DNA of 64,000 nucleotides from Pararhizobium_B sp963760965 (GTDB lineage Bacteria; Pseudomonadota; Alphaproteobacteria; Rhizobiales; Rhizobiaceae), in assembly GCA_963760965.1 (NCBI GenBank), contig CAVXEW010000004.1, positions 31,027-95,026 of the forward strand, given 5' to 3'. Below, one piece after another: positions 16,231 through 28,203 of the stretch. The notes below the pieces were generated by a model. The model was not told the origin of the DNA, did no database searches, and saw only the letters and a list, made by a program, of their open reading frames with translations. How positions within the stretch are numbered: position 1 is the stretch's first letter; each line of letters starts with the position of its first letter. The position numbers and the translations under genes were made by a program.

Positions 16231-18228
16231 ATGATCATCGAACTGGGCCATTTCGCGCTCATACTGGCGCTGGCGACGGCGCTTCTCCAGGCGACCCTGC
16301 CGGTCCTCGGCGCGCGCCGGAGGGACGCCGCGCTGATGAACGTCGCACCGGTCGCCGCCCTCGCCACCTTCGTGCTGATCGCCATGGCCTTCGCCGTGCT
16401 GACCAGCGCCTATGTGCGCTCGGACTTCTCGGTCCTCAACGTCTGGCAGAACTCGCACTCGATGATGCCGCTCCTCTACAAGTTCACCGGCGTCTGGGGG
16501 AACCACGAGGGCTCGATGATGCTCTGGGTGCTGATCCTAGCGTTCTTCGGTGCGCTGGTGGCCCTCTTCGGCGGCAACCTTCCCGACACGCTGAGGGCCA
16601 ACGTGCTCGGCGTACAGGCCTGGATCGCCTGCGCCTTCCTCGTCTTCATTCTCGTCACCTCCAACCCCTTCGTGCGCCTGAACCCGGCGCCGCTGGAGGG
16701 GCAGGACCTGAACCCGATCCTGCAGGATTTCGGCCTCGCCGTTCATCCGCCGATGCTCTATCTCGGCTATGTCGGCTTCTCGATCACCTTCTCCTTCGCC
16801 ATCGCGGCGCTGATCGACGGCCACATCGACGCGGCCTGGGCGCGCTGGGTGCGCCCATGGGCACTCGCGGCCTGGACGTTCCTGACCCTCGGCATCGCCA
16901 TGGGCTCCTACTGGTCCTACTACGAGCTCGGCTGGGGCGGCTGGTGGTTCTGGGACCCGGTCGAGAACGCCTCCTTCATGCCGTGGCTCGCCGGCACCGC
17001 GCTCCTGCACTCCGCGCTGGTCATGGAGAAGCGCGAGGCCCTGAAGATCTGGACCGTGCTGCTGGCGATCCTCACCTTCTCGCTGTCGCTGCTCGGCACC
17101 TTCCTCGTGCGCTCCGGCGTTCTGACGTCCGTCCACGCCTTCGCCACCGATCCGCGGCGGGGCGTGTTCATACTGGCGATCCTGGTGCTCTTCATCGGCG
17201 GCGCCTTCGCGCTCTTCGCCTGGCGCGCGCCGACGCTGAGGCAGGGAGGGCTCTTCTCGCCGATCTCGCGCGAGGGCGCGCTCGTCCTCAACAACCTCTT
17301 CCTGACCACCGCGACGGCGACCGTCCTCGTCGGCACGCTCTATCCGCTGGCGCTCGAAGCGCTCACCGGAGCGAAGATCTCCGTCGGGCCGCCTTTCTTC
17401 AACCTGACTTTCGGGCCGCTGATCGTCCCGCTCTTCTTCGCCGTGCCCTTCGGCCCCCTGCTGGCCTGGAAACGCGGCGACCTCTGGGCCGCCGCTCAGA
17501 GGCTCTATGTCGCCGTCGGCGGGGCACTGCTCGTCGCGCTCGCGGTCGTCTCCTTCACGACCGGCGCGCCTGTCCTCGCCGCCCTCGGCATAGGCCTCGG
17601 CGTCTACGTCATGATCGGCGCGCTCGTGGATCTCGCGTCGCGGGCCGGCGTCGGCCGCGTCGCGCCGGGCCTCGCATGGCAGCGCTTCAGGGGCCTGCCG
17701 CGCTCGGTCTTCGGAACCACGCTGGCTCATTTCGGGCTCGGCGTCTCGCTGATCGGGATCGTCTGCGCAACGGCCTTCTCCACCGAGACGATCACCACCA
17801 TGAAGCCCGGTGACGTCAGGCAGGCCGGCGGCTACCAGGTTCGCTTCGACGGAATGCGTTCGCAGACCGGCGGCGGCTACCGCGCCGACATCGCACGCTT
17901 CTCGGTCCTCGGCGGCGGCGGCCGGGTCGTGTCGACGGTGGATTCGGCCAAGCGCCTTTATTTCGCCCGCCAGCAGCCGACGACGGAGGCCGGCATCCGG
18001 ACATTCGGCTTCAGCCAGCTCTACATATCCCTCGGCGACGCCGAGGACGGTGGCGGCCGCGTGGTGCGGCTCTGGTGGAAGTCGTGGGTCATCTTCATCT
18101 GGCTCGGCGCGGTGATCATGGCCGCGGGCGGGGTCGCCTCGCTGTCCGACCGGCGCCTGCGCATCGGTGCCCCGGCCCGCCGCCGCAGGGACACGGCCGG
18201 GACCCCCGTCGCGGAGCCTGCCGAATGA
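16231..18228 (+). CDS. ccmF: haem lyase subunit CcmF
   Basis: A 665-residue polytopic membrane protein (about 15 helices) with the WWD haem-handling signature GGWWFWDPVENASFMPWLAG and flanking conserved sequence HEGSMMLWVL and HPPMLYLGYVGF. It reduces and ligates haem to apocytochrome c together with CcmH and CcmI on the periplasmic side. The length is normal. The stop overlaps the ccmH start by 4 bp. Confidence 0.95.
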   Translation: MIIELGHFALILALATALLQATLPVLGARRRDAALMNVAPVAALATFVLIAMAFAVLTSAYVRSDFSVLNVWQNSHSMMPLLYKFTGVWGNHEGSMMLWVLILAFFGALVALFGGNLPDTLRANVLGVQAWIACAFLVFILVTSNPFVRLNPAPLEGQDLNPILQDFGLAVHPPMLYLGYVGFSITFSFAIAALIDGHIDAAWARWVRPWALAAWTFLTLGIAMGSYWSYYELGWGGWWFWDPVENASFMPWLAGTALLHSALVMEKREALKIWTVLLAILTFSLSLLGTFLVRSGVLTSVHAFATDPRRGVFILAILVLFIGGAFALFAWRAPTLRQGGLFSPISREGALVLNNLFLTTATATVLVGTLYPLALEALTGAKISVGPPFFNLTFGPLIVPLFFAVPFGPLLAWKRGDLWAAAQRLYVAVGGALLVALAVVSFTTGAPVLAALGIGLGVYVMIGALVDLASRAGVGRVAPGLAWQRFRGLPRSVFGTTLAHFGLGVSLIGIVCATAFSTETITTMKPGDVRQAGGYQVRFDGMRSQTGGGYRADIARFSVLGGGGRVVSTVDSAKRLYFARQQPTTEAGIRTFGFSQLYISLGDAEDGGGRVVRLWWKSWVIFIWLGAVIMAAGGVASLSDRRLRIGAPARRRRDTAGTPVAEPAE

Positions 18229-18713
18229 GGCGCCTCGCTCTCCTCCTGGCGGCGCTCGGGCTGTTTCTGGCGAGCGCGGCCGGGCCGGCCCTGGCGGTCA
18301 ATCCCGACGAGATGCTGAAGAACCCGGTGCTGGAGAAACGGGCGCGGGAGATCTCGGCGCAGCTTCGCTGCCTCGTCTGCCAGAACGAATTGATCGACGT
18401 CTCCGACGCGGATCTCGCCAAGGACATACGGCTGCTGGTACGCCGGCGGCTGAAAGAGGGCGAGACCGACAGGCAGGTGATCGACTACGTCGTCTCGCGC
18501 TACGGCGAATTCGTCCTGCTCAAGCCGCGCTTCGAGACGAAGACGCTGCTGCTCTGGGCAACGCCGGCCATCGTCCTCGTCTGCGGAGCCGCGGCGATGT
18601 TCCTCTATTCCCGCAATCGCACCGACGGCGGCCGCGGCCGCCGGCTGACGGACGAGGAGGAGGCGGAACTGGAGCGGCTGCTCGGCGCCGACGAGGGCGG
18701 CGCTTCCGGTTGA
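18225..18713 (+). CDS. ccmH: cytochrome c maturation protein CcmH
   Basis: A 162-residue protein with a signal peptide (cleavage near ALA, about residue 24), the redox motif LRCLVCQN, and a C-terminal membrane helix (about 106-124). CcmH reduces the apocytochrome CXXCH disulfide before haem ligation. It is the last ccm gene here; ccmABCDG are not in the window, as is usual in rhizobia where they lie elsewhere. Confidence 0.94.
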   Translation: MRRLALLLAALGLFLASAAGPALAVNPDEMLKNPVLEKRAREISAQLRCLVCQNELIDVSDADLAKDIRLLVRRRLKEGETDRQVIDYVVSRYGEFVLLKPRFETKTLLLWATPAIVLVCGAAAMFLYSRNRTDGGRGRRLTDEEEAELERLLGADEGGASG

Positions 18714-18837
18714 TCCTGGCGCTCTTGCAACTCTGGCCGCCAAGATTACCAAGATTTCATTTCCCGGACAGACTGACGTAACCTCGCATCGGCTATCGTG
18801 CGGACTCACGACGCCCGAAGCTTGCACCGGAGGCAAA

Positions 18838-20349
18838 GTGGCATTCATGTCTGACCGCAGAGACCGCTCCCGGCACGTCCGGCTGGCCGGAACCGTGGCG
18901 ACCGCGCTCACGCTCTCGGTGGCCGTGGCCGGCACCGGGGCGCTCCTTCCGGTCGCACCGGCGGTCGCCGGCCCCGTCGAGGTCAAGGCGCCGGAGGTCC
19001 CGGGCTTCGCCGACGTGATTTCCGCGGTCACGCCGGCCGTCGTGTCGGTTCGCGTCAAGTCGAGATCTCCGTCTTCGGCGCCGCGCGGCGATAGCGGCCA
19101 CGGCATCGCAAGGCCGTTCGGCGGCAATCCGATAGAGCACCTGTTCGACAGCCTGCGCGGCGCCGATCCCGACGGCACCGGCGGCGGCGGAATCCGTCCG
19201 GTGGCCCAGGGGTCCGGGTTCTTCATCTCGCAGGACGGCTACGTCGTGACCAACGACGACGTCGTCGCCGACGGCAATTCCTTCGAGGTCATCCTCAGCG
19301 ACGGCACGACGCTCGACGCGAAGCTGGTCGGCGAGGACGCTCGCACCGACCTCGCGGTGCTGAAGGTCGCCGCGTCGGATCGCAAGTTCACCTATGTCGC
19401 CTTCGCCGACGACAGCAAGGTTCGCATCGGCGACTGGATCGTGGCCGTCGGCAATCCCTACGGACTTGGCGGCACGGTCACCGCCGGCATCGTCTCCGCC
19501 CGCGGCCGCGACGTCGGTGCTGCCCCCTATGACGATTTCATCCAGTTCGATGCGCCCGTAAACCGCGGCGACGCGGGCGGCCCCGCCTTCAATCTCAGCG
19601 GGCAGGTCGTCGGCGTCAACGCCGCGCTCTTCTCCCCGGTCGGCGGATCGGTCGGCATCGCCTACGCCATTCCGTCCTCGACCGTCAGCCACGTCGCGCA
19701 GGAACTCATCCGCAACGGCAGCATCAGGCGCGGATGGCTCGGCGTGGCGCTGCAGCCGGTCACCCGGGACATCGCCGATTCCGTCGGGATGAAGTCCGCG
19801 CGTGGCGCGCTCGTCGCGGACGTCGACCCGCACGCGCCCGCGCGCTCGGCCGGCCTGAGCGCCGGCGAGATCATCACCAGCGTCGACGGCAAGAACGTTT
19901 CCGATCCCCGCGATCTTGCAAGCGCCATCGGCGCGCTTCACCCGGGCGAGACCGTCAAGCTCGGCATCTGGCACGACGGCGCCGCCTCGACGGCGTCCGT
20001 CCGGCTCGGATCCATGCCGAGCGCCAAGGCGGGGGGGCCGTCGGCCCCGGGCGCCCCGCCCGGCGACATGGCCTCCTCGCCCCTCGGCAAGTTCGGGCTC
20101 AAGGTCGTGGCCTCCGAGGAGGGGCGCGGCGCGGTGATCACCGATATCGCGGCCAATTCGGTCGCCGAGCATCGCGGCCTGCGCGCCGGCGACGTGATCC
20201 TCAGCGTGGATGGCAAGCCGGCCAAGTCCGCCGACGACATTCTCGGCTCGATCAGGGCCGCAGCGAAAAAGGGGCGCAAGGCGGTTCTCTTCCGGCTCGA
20301 GAACGGCAACCGCAGCCGCTTCGTCGCCCTGCCGGTCAACCTGGGCTGA
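18838..20349 (+). CDS. DegP/HtrA-family protein lacking catalytic His and Ser (predicted pseudoprotease)
   Basis: A 503-residue exported protein with DegP/HtrA layout: signal peptide (to about residue 43), chymotrypsin-like domain (about 55-275) and two PDZ domains (about 285-385 and 410-500). The fold is well kept (GSGFFISQDGYVVTN, RTDLAVLKV, GDWIVAVGNPYGLGGTVTAG). However, the catalytic His of VVTNNHVV is Asp141 (VVTNDDVV) and the catalytic Ser of GNSGGP is Ala246 (GDAGGP); only Asp171 of the triad remains. Proteolysis is therefore not expected; a chaperone, adaptor or regulatory role is inferred. An active degP usually occupies this ccm-glnE position. GTG 18838 or ATG 18847 may be the start. 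Confidence 0.9.
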   Translation: MAFMSDRRDRSRHVRLAGTVATALTLSVAVAGTGALLPVAPAVAGPVEVKAPEVPGFADVISAVTPAVVSVRVKSRSPSSAPRGDSGHGIARPFGGNPIEHLFDSLRGADPDGTGGGGIRPVAQGSGFFISQDGYVVTNDDVVADGNSFEVILSDGTTLDAKLVGEDARTDLAVLKVAASDRKFTYVAFADDSKVRIGDWIVAVGNPYGLGGTVTAGIVSARGRDVGAAPYDDFIQFDAPVNRGDAGGPAFNLSGQVVGVNAALFSPVGGSVGIAYAIPSSTVSHVAQELIRNGSIRRGWLGVALQPVTRDIADSVGMKSARGALVADVDPHAPARSAGLSAGEIITSVDGKNVSDPRDLASAIGALHPGETVKLGIWHDGAASTASVRLGSMPSAKAGGPSAPGAPPGDMASSPLGKFGLKVVASEEGRGAVITDIAANSVAEHRGLRAGDVILSVDGKPAKSADDILGSIRAAAKKGRKAVLFRLENGNRSRFVALPVNLG

Positions 20350-20439
20350 GGGCGGGCGGCGGAACGAAGGAGGCGACAGGGCATGGACGGTACGGCGCAA
20401 GCTTGTGAAACGGGGGCCAACGGCAATATTGTCGTCTCC

Positions 20440-21117
20440 ATGAAGGTTCTGGTCATCGAAGACGACCTGGAGGCGGCCGACTATCTGGCCAAGGCCTTCA
20501 GGGAAAGCGGCATCGTCGCCGACCACGCGGCCGACGGCGAGGAAGGCCTGCACATGGCCTCGGAAGGCGGCTACGACGTCCTCGTCGTCGACCGCATGCT
20601 GCCCAGGCGCGACGGCCTCGCCGTCATCTCGCAGCTTCGTGAGGACGGGATCGACACCCCGGTCCTCATCCTTTCCGCGCTCGGCCAGGTCGACGACCGC
20701 GTGACGGGCCTTCGCGCCGGCGGCGACGACTACCTTCCCAAGCCCTACGCCTTTTCGGAGCTTCTCGCCCGCGTCGAGGTGCTCGGCCGCCGCAAGGGCT
20801 CGCGGGAGGCCGAGACGACCTACCGGGTCGGCGATCTCGAGCTCGACCGCCTCAGCCACGAGGTCCGCCGCGACGGTCGCGTCATCAACCTGCAGCCGCG
20901 CGAATACCGGCTGCTCGAATACCTGATGAAGAACGCCGGCCAGGTCGTCACCCGCACCATGCTGCTCGAGAACGTCTGGGACTACCATTTCGACCCGCAG
21001 ACGAACGTCATCGACGTCCACATCTCGCGGCTGCGCGGCAAGATCGAGAAGGATTTCGACACGCCGCTGCTGCGCACCATCCGCGGCGCCGGCTACATGA
21101 TGAAGGCGGAGCAATGA
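20440..21117 (+). CDS. OmpR-family response regulator
   Basis: A 225-residue regulator with receiver (VIEDDLEAADYL, phospho-acceptor Asp51 in VVDRMLPRRDG, LILSALG, PKPYAFSELLARVE) and winged-helix output (LQPREYRLLEYLMKN ... TNVIDVHISRLRGKIEKDF ... IRGAGYMMKA). ATG 20440 matches family starts but has no ribosome binding site. ATG 20383 has a good GGAGG upstream and would add 19 residues that resemble no receiver sequence. The partner kinase follows 16 bases later. The signal is unknown; linkage to the DegP-like gene suggests envelope stress. Confidence 0.88.
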   Translation: MKVLVIEDDLEAADYLAKAFRESGIVADHAADGEEGLHMASEGGYDVLVVDRMLPRRDGLAVISQLREDGIDTPVLILSALGQVDDRVTGLRAGGDDYLPKPYAFSELLARVEVLGRRKGSREAETTYRVGDLELDRLSHEVRRDGRVINLQPREYRLLEYLMKNAGQVVTRTMLLENVWDYHFDPQTNVIDVHISRLRGKIEKDFDTPLLRTIRGAGYMMKAEQ

Positions 21118-21133
21118 GCCGGACGGGCGCGGC

Positions 21134-22549
21134 TTGCTAGAAAAGCTTTCGGTCCTCTTCAAGACGACGGCGGTTCGCCTGTCGGCACTCTACCTCCTGC
21201 TCTTCGCCGTCTGCGCCACGGTCCTCGTCTTCTACGTGACCGCCATGTCGGAAGGCCTGCTGCGCGCCCAGACGCAGGAGACCGTCAACGGCGAGCTTCA
21301 GGTCCTCTCGCAGGCCTACCAGAGCGGCGGCATCATCACGCTCGTCAGGGTCGTCGAGCGCCGCTCGCGCCAGCCGGGGGCCAATCTCTACACCATCGCC
21401 GGGCCGAACGGGGACATCCTCGCCGGCAACGTCGCCTCGCTCCAGCCGGGCGTGCTCGACCATGAGGGCTGGACGCAGATCCCGTTCCGCTACCAGCGCT
21501 TCACCGACAGCGGCAAGGACAGCGTCCACACCGCCATGGCGCAGATCATCCGCCTCCCGAACGGCATGCGCCTGCTCGTCGGGCGCGACCTCGGCGAGCC
21601 GGAGCGCTTCCGCGGCCTCGTGCGCCAGGCGCTCGCCGTCGCCCTCGCCATCATGGGAGCCGGGGCGCTGCTGATCTGGTTCGTCATCGGCCGCGGCGCG
21701 CTGCGGCGCATCGACCGGATGTCGGAGGCAAGCCGGAAGATCATGGCCGGCGATCTTGCCCAGCGCCTGCCCGTCGCCGGCTCCGGCGACGAGTTCGACC
21801 GCCTGTCGGCATCGCTGAACGCCATGCTGGGCCGTATCGAGAAGCTGAACGAGGGCCTGCGCCAGGTCTCCGACAACATCGCCCACGACCTGAAGACGCC
21901 GCTGACGCGCCTGCGCAACAAGGCGGAGGCCGCGCTCGCCGCCAGCGACACGGCGGAGGACTACCGCGTTGCCCTGGAAGAGACCATGGCCGAGTCGGAC
22001 CAGCTCATCCGCACGTTCAATGCGCTGCTGATGATCTCCCGCGTGGAAGCCGGCTCCTCCGCCGCCGAGATGCTGGACATCGATCTTTCCGCCGTCGCCG
22101 CCGACGCGATCGAGCTCTATGAGCCGCTCTTCGAGGACGCCGGCGTGGAACTCTCGACCGAGATAGAGCCCGATGTCCATGTCTCGGGCAACCGGGAACT
22201 CGTCGGGCAGGCGCTCGCCAACCTCATCGACAATGCGATGAAATACGCCAGCGACGCCGCCGACGCCGGCCTCCGCATCCGGCTTTCCAGGGATGCGCGC
22301 GCCGCGACCCTGTCGGTCGAGGACCGCGGCCCCGGCATCCCCCCGGACAAGCACGACGAGGTGGTGAAGCGCTTCGTCCGTCTCGACGAAAGCCGGTCGA
22401 AGCCGGGCACGGGCCTCGGATTGAGCCTCGTGAAGGCCGTGATGGCACTTCACGGGGGCCGCCTGGACCTGCAAGATGCCTGCGATGACGAATCCGCAAG
22501 GGGGCTGAAGGCATCGATGATCTTTCCACTCGAGAAGCCGGACCGATGA
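21134..22549 (+). CDS. sensor histidine kinase
   Basis: A 471-residue membrane kinase with helices at about 15-38 and 165-187, a periplasmic sensor of ~125 residues (LYTIAGPNGDILAGN), a HAMP domain (RMSEASRKIMAGDLAQRLPV) and a kinase core: H box NIAHDLKTPLTRLRNKAE (His251), NLIDNAMKYA, DRGPGIP and GTGLGLSLVKAVM. It should phosphorylate the preceding regulator. TTG 21134 is the only reasonable start ahead of the first helix. The stop overlaps the glnE ATG by 4 bp, tying glnE expression to this operon. Confidence 0.88.
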   Translation: MLEKLSVLFKTTAVRLSALYLLLFAVCATVLVFYVTAMSEGLLRAQTQETVNGELQVLSQAYQSGGIITLVRVVERRSRQPGANLYTIAGPNGDILAGNVASLQPGVLDHEGWTQIPFRYQRFTDSGKDSVHTAMAQIIRLPNGMRLLVGRDLGEPERFRGLVRQALAVALAIMGAGALLIWFVIGRGALRRIDRMSEASRKIMAGDLAQRLPVAGSGDEFDRLSASLNAMLGRIEKLNEGLRQVSDNIAHDLKTPLTRLRNKAEAALAASDTAEDYRVALEETMAESDQLIRTFNALLMISRVEAGSSAAEMLDIDLSAVAADAIELYEPLFEDAGVELSTEIEPDVHVSGNRELVGQALANLIDNAMKYASDAADAGLRIRLSRDARAATLSVEDRGPGIPPDKHDEVVKRFVRLDESRSKPGTGLGLSLVKAVMALHGGRLDLQDACDDESARGLKASMIFPLEKPDR

Positions 22550-25331
22550 CGCCCGCCGGCGGCAAACCGGCGCGCGGCACGGACGTTCCCCTCGGCTCGC
22601 TGAAGAAGTCGCCGCTGCCGGCGCCGCCTCGGGCCGAGGCGAAGGCGGTGCTCGACGACCTGCTGGAGGCCGGCAGGGACTGTCCCGACCTGCCGCCGCT
22701 CCTGCGCAAGGCCGGGCCGGCGAGGAACCTCGTCGTTTCGGCCTGTGTCCTCTCGCCGTTCCTGCTGGACACCGCCCGGGGCCGCCCCGCCACGCTGGCG
22801 CGCGCCCTGACGCAGCCTCTCGGCAGCGAGATCGACGGCCTGATCGCGCAGGCCCGGGATGCCTGGAGGAACGACGGGGGAGAGCCGGCGGAAGAGTCCG
22901 CGGTCATGGCACGGATGCGCACGATCAAGAGGGACGCGGCCTTCCTGCTCGCACTTGCCGATCTCGCCCGCCTGCAACCGGCCGCCGCGACCACGCGCCG
23001 GCTGAGCGCGCTCGCCGAGGCATGCCTCTCGGCTGCCATCGATCACCTGCTTCACGCCGCGCACGTCTCGGGCAAGCTGCGCCTGCCCGATCCCGGGAAC
23101 CCTTCGGCCGGTTCCGGGCTGATCGTGCTCGGCATGGGCAAGCTCGGCGCCGGGGAACTCAACTATTCCTCGGACGTCGACATCGTCCTCTTCTACGAGC
23201 CGTCCGCCGGAATTGCCGTCGACGAACTGGAAGCGACGGACACATTCGCCCGGATCGCGCGTCGGCTCGTTCGCGTGATGCAGGACCGCACGCCCCAGGG
23301 ATATGTCTTCCGCACCGACCTGAGGCTGCGCCCGGATCCGGGCTCGACCCCGCTCGCCATCCCGGTCGAGGCGGCGCTGAACTACTACGAGGGCAGGGGG
23401 CAGAACTGGGAACGTGCCGCCTTCATCAAGGCCCGCCCCGTGGCCGGCGATCGTGCCGCCGGCGAAGCCTTCCTGCGCGAGCTGACGCCCTTCGTGTTCC
23501 GCAAGTACCTCGACTACGCGGCGATTTCCGACATCCATTCCATCAAGCGCCAGATCCACGCCCACAAGGGCCACGGCGAGATCGCCGTCAGGGGCCACAA
23601 CGTCAAGCTCGGCCGAGGCGGCATAAGGGAGATCGAGTTCTTCGTCCAGACGCAGCAGCTGATCGCCGGCGGGCGGATGCCGGACCTGAGGTCGCGGCGA
23701 ACCGACGAGGCGCTGGACGCGCTGGAGGAGGCGAACTGGATCAGTGCGGAAACCCGCGACGAGCTGAAGTCGGCCTACTGGTACCTGCGCGACGTCGAGC
23801 ACCGCATCCAGATGGTCCACGACGAGCAGAGCCAGACGCTGCCGGAGACGGAGGACGGGCTGGAGCGGATCGCGCACATGATGGGCGAGGCCGGCGCGCA
23901 GGAATTTTCCGCCCGGCTCGTCGAGGTGCTGCGCTGCGTCGAGCGTCACTACGCCGAACTCTTCGAGCAGGAAGCCCGGCTCTCGACCGAAACGGGCAAT
24001 CTCGTCTTCACCGGTGAAGGCGACGATCCCGGCACCATCGAAACGCTGTCATCCCTCGGCTTCGAGCGCCCCGCCGATATTTCCCGCACGATCCGGACCT
24101 GGCACTACGGCCGCTACCGCGCCACGCGTTCGGTCGAGGCCAGGGAGCGGCTGACCGAGCTGACGCCGCTCCTCCTGCGGGAATTCGGCGCAACGCGGCG
24201 TGCCGACGAGGCGCTGCTGCGCTTCGACGCTTTCATTTCCGGCCTGCCGGCCGGCATCCAGCTCTTCTCGCTGCTCTCCACGAATCCGGCGCTTCTTTCG
24301 CTGATCGTCACCATCATGGCCTCGGCGCCGCGGCTCGCCGACATCATCTCGCGCAAGCCCCACGTGTTCGACGGAATGCTCGATCCGACCCTGCTCGCCG
24401 AGCTGCCGACGCGGGAGTACCTATCCGCGCACCTCTCGGATTTCCTTGCCGGCGACTTCGCCTACGAGGAAATCCTCGACCGCCTGCGCATCGTGGCGGC
24501 CGAGCAGAAGTTCCTGATCGGCATCCGCCTCCTGACCGGCTCGATCAGCGGCGTCAGGGCCGGCGAGGCGCTGACCGATCTCGCCGACCTGATCATCGGC
24601 GCCGCGCTCGACGCGGTCGCGGCAGAAATGGAACGTGCGCACGGCCGGATCGCCGGCGGCCGCGTCGCCGTCGTCGGCATGGGGAAACTCGGCAGCCGCG
24701 AGCTGACTGCCGGCTCCGACGTCGACATCATCCTGCTCTACGACCACGAGCCGGGCTACGGCGAATCCGACGGGCCGAAGCCGATCGACCCCGTTCGCTA
24801 TTATACCCGGCTCACCCAGCGCCTGATCGCCGCTCTCTCCGCGCCGACGGCAGAGGGCGTCCTCTACGAGGTGGACCTGAGGCTGCGTCCCTCCGGCAAC
24901 AAGGGGCCGGTGGCGACGAGCATCCGCGCCTTTCGCAAGTACCAGAGCGAAGAGGCCTGGACCTGGGAGCACATGGCGCTCTCGCGTGCCCGCGTCGTCG
25001 CCGGCGACGCCTCGCTCGGCGGCGAGGCCGAGGCGGTCTTCGAGGAGGTGCTCGCACGCCGCCGCGACACGCGGAAGATCGCCGCCGACGTCGCCGACAT
25101 GCGCAAGCTGATCGACGAGGAAAAGCCGCCGCGCGACATCTGGGACCTGAAGCTCATGCCCGGCGGCCTCATCGACATCGAGTTCATCGCCCAGTACCTG
25201 GCGCTGGTCGCCGGATCGCAGGGCGTGCGCCCGGACCGGCCCGACACCGGCACGCTCGCCACCCTGAAGGCGCTCGCACCGGACCTGATGGACGGCAACG
25301 ACGCCGACGTCGTGATCCGCGCCCTCGGCCT

Positions 25332-27923
<2,592 letters not shown>

Positions 27924-28203
27924 ATTGTATTCGCTTTCCCCGTAGCGATCCGAACATCCGCATCTTCGAATCTGACCTAATGAATCAGCTTGGATTCGCC
28001 CTGTCCAGCGAAATCATTAGGGAAAAATTAACCAGAAATGACCGTTCAGATTTGAGGGGTGTGCCCGGACGCATCCGCCCGCCACCCCGTCCAGTCCGGT
28101 GCAAGGTGCTGGAAAACAAAGAGATTTGCGAAACGGCCGCACCGCCCGAAAAGCCGTTCCGCCACCTTGACTCCGGCGGCGGAACAGGACTCGGGAAATG
28201 TCT
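27924..28203 (-). promoter_or_regulatory. upstream region of the PAS kinase with GANTC cluster
   Basis: This 280-bp gap is A/T-rich for the window. Three GANTC sites lie within 30 bp (27968-27972, 27982-27986, 27993-27997), and TTAACC is at 28028-28033. The same combination occurs upstream of the kinase gene at 2623. No gene or terminator was recognised in the remainder. Confidence 0.4.

Noticed and set aside
18793..21162. 789-codon minus-strand open frame opposite the DegP-like gene and regulator
   Set aside because: The plus strand carries clear conserved proteins; the antisense translation has no domain and arises from strong G/C third-position bias.
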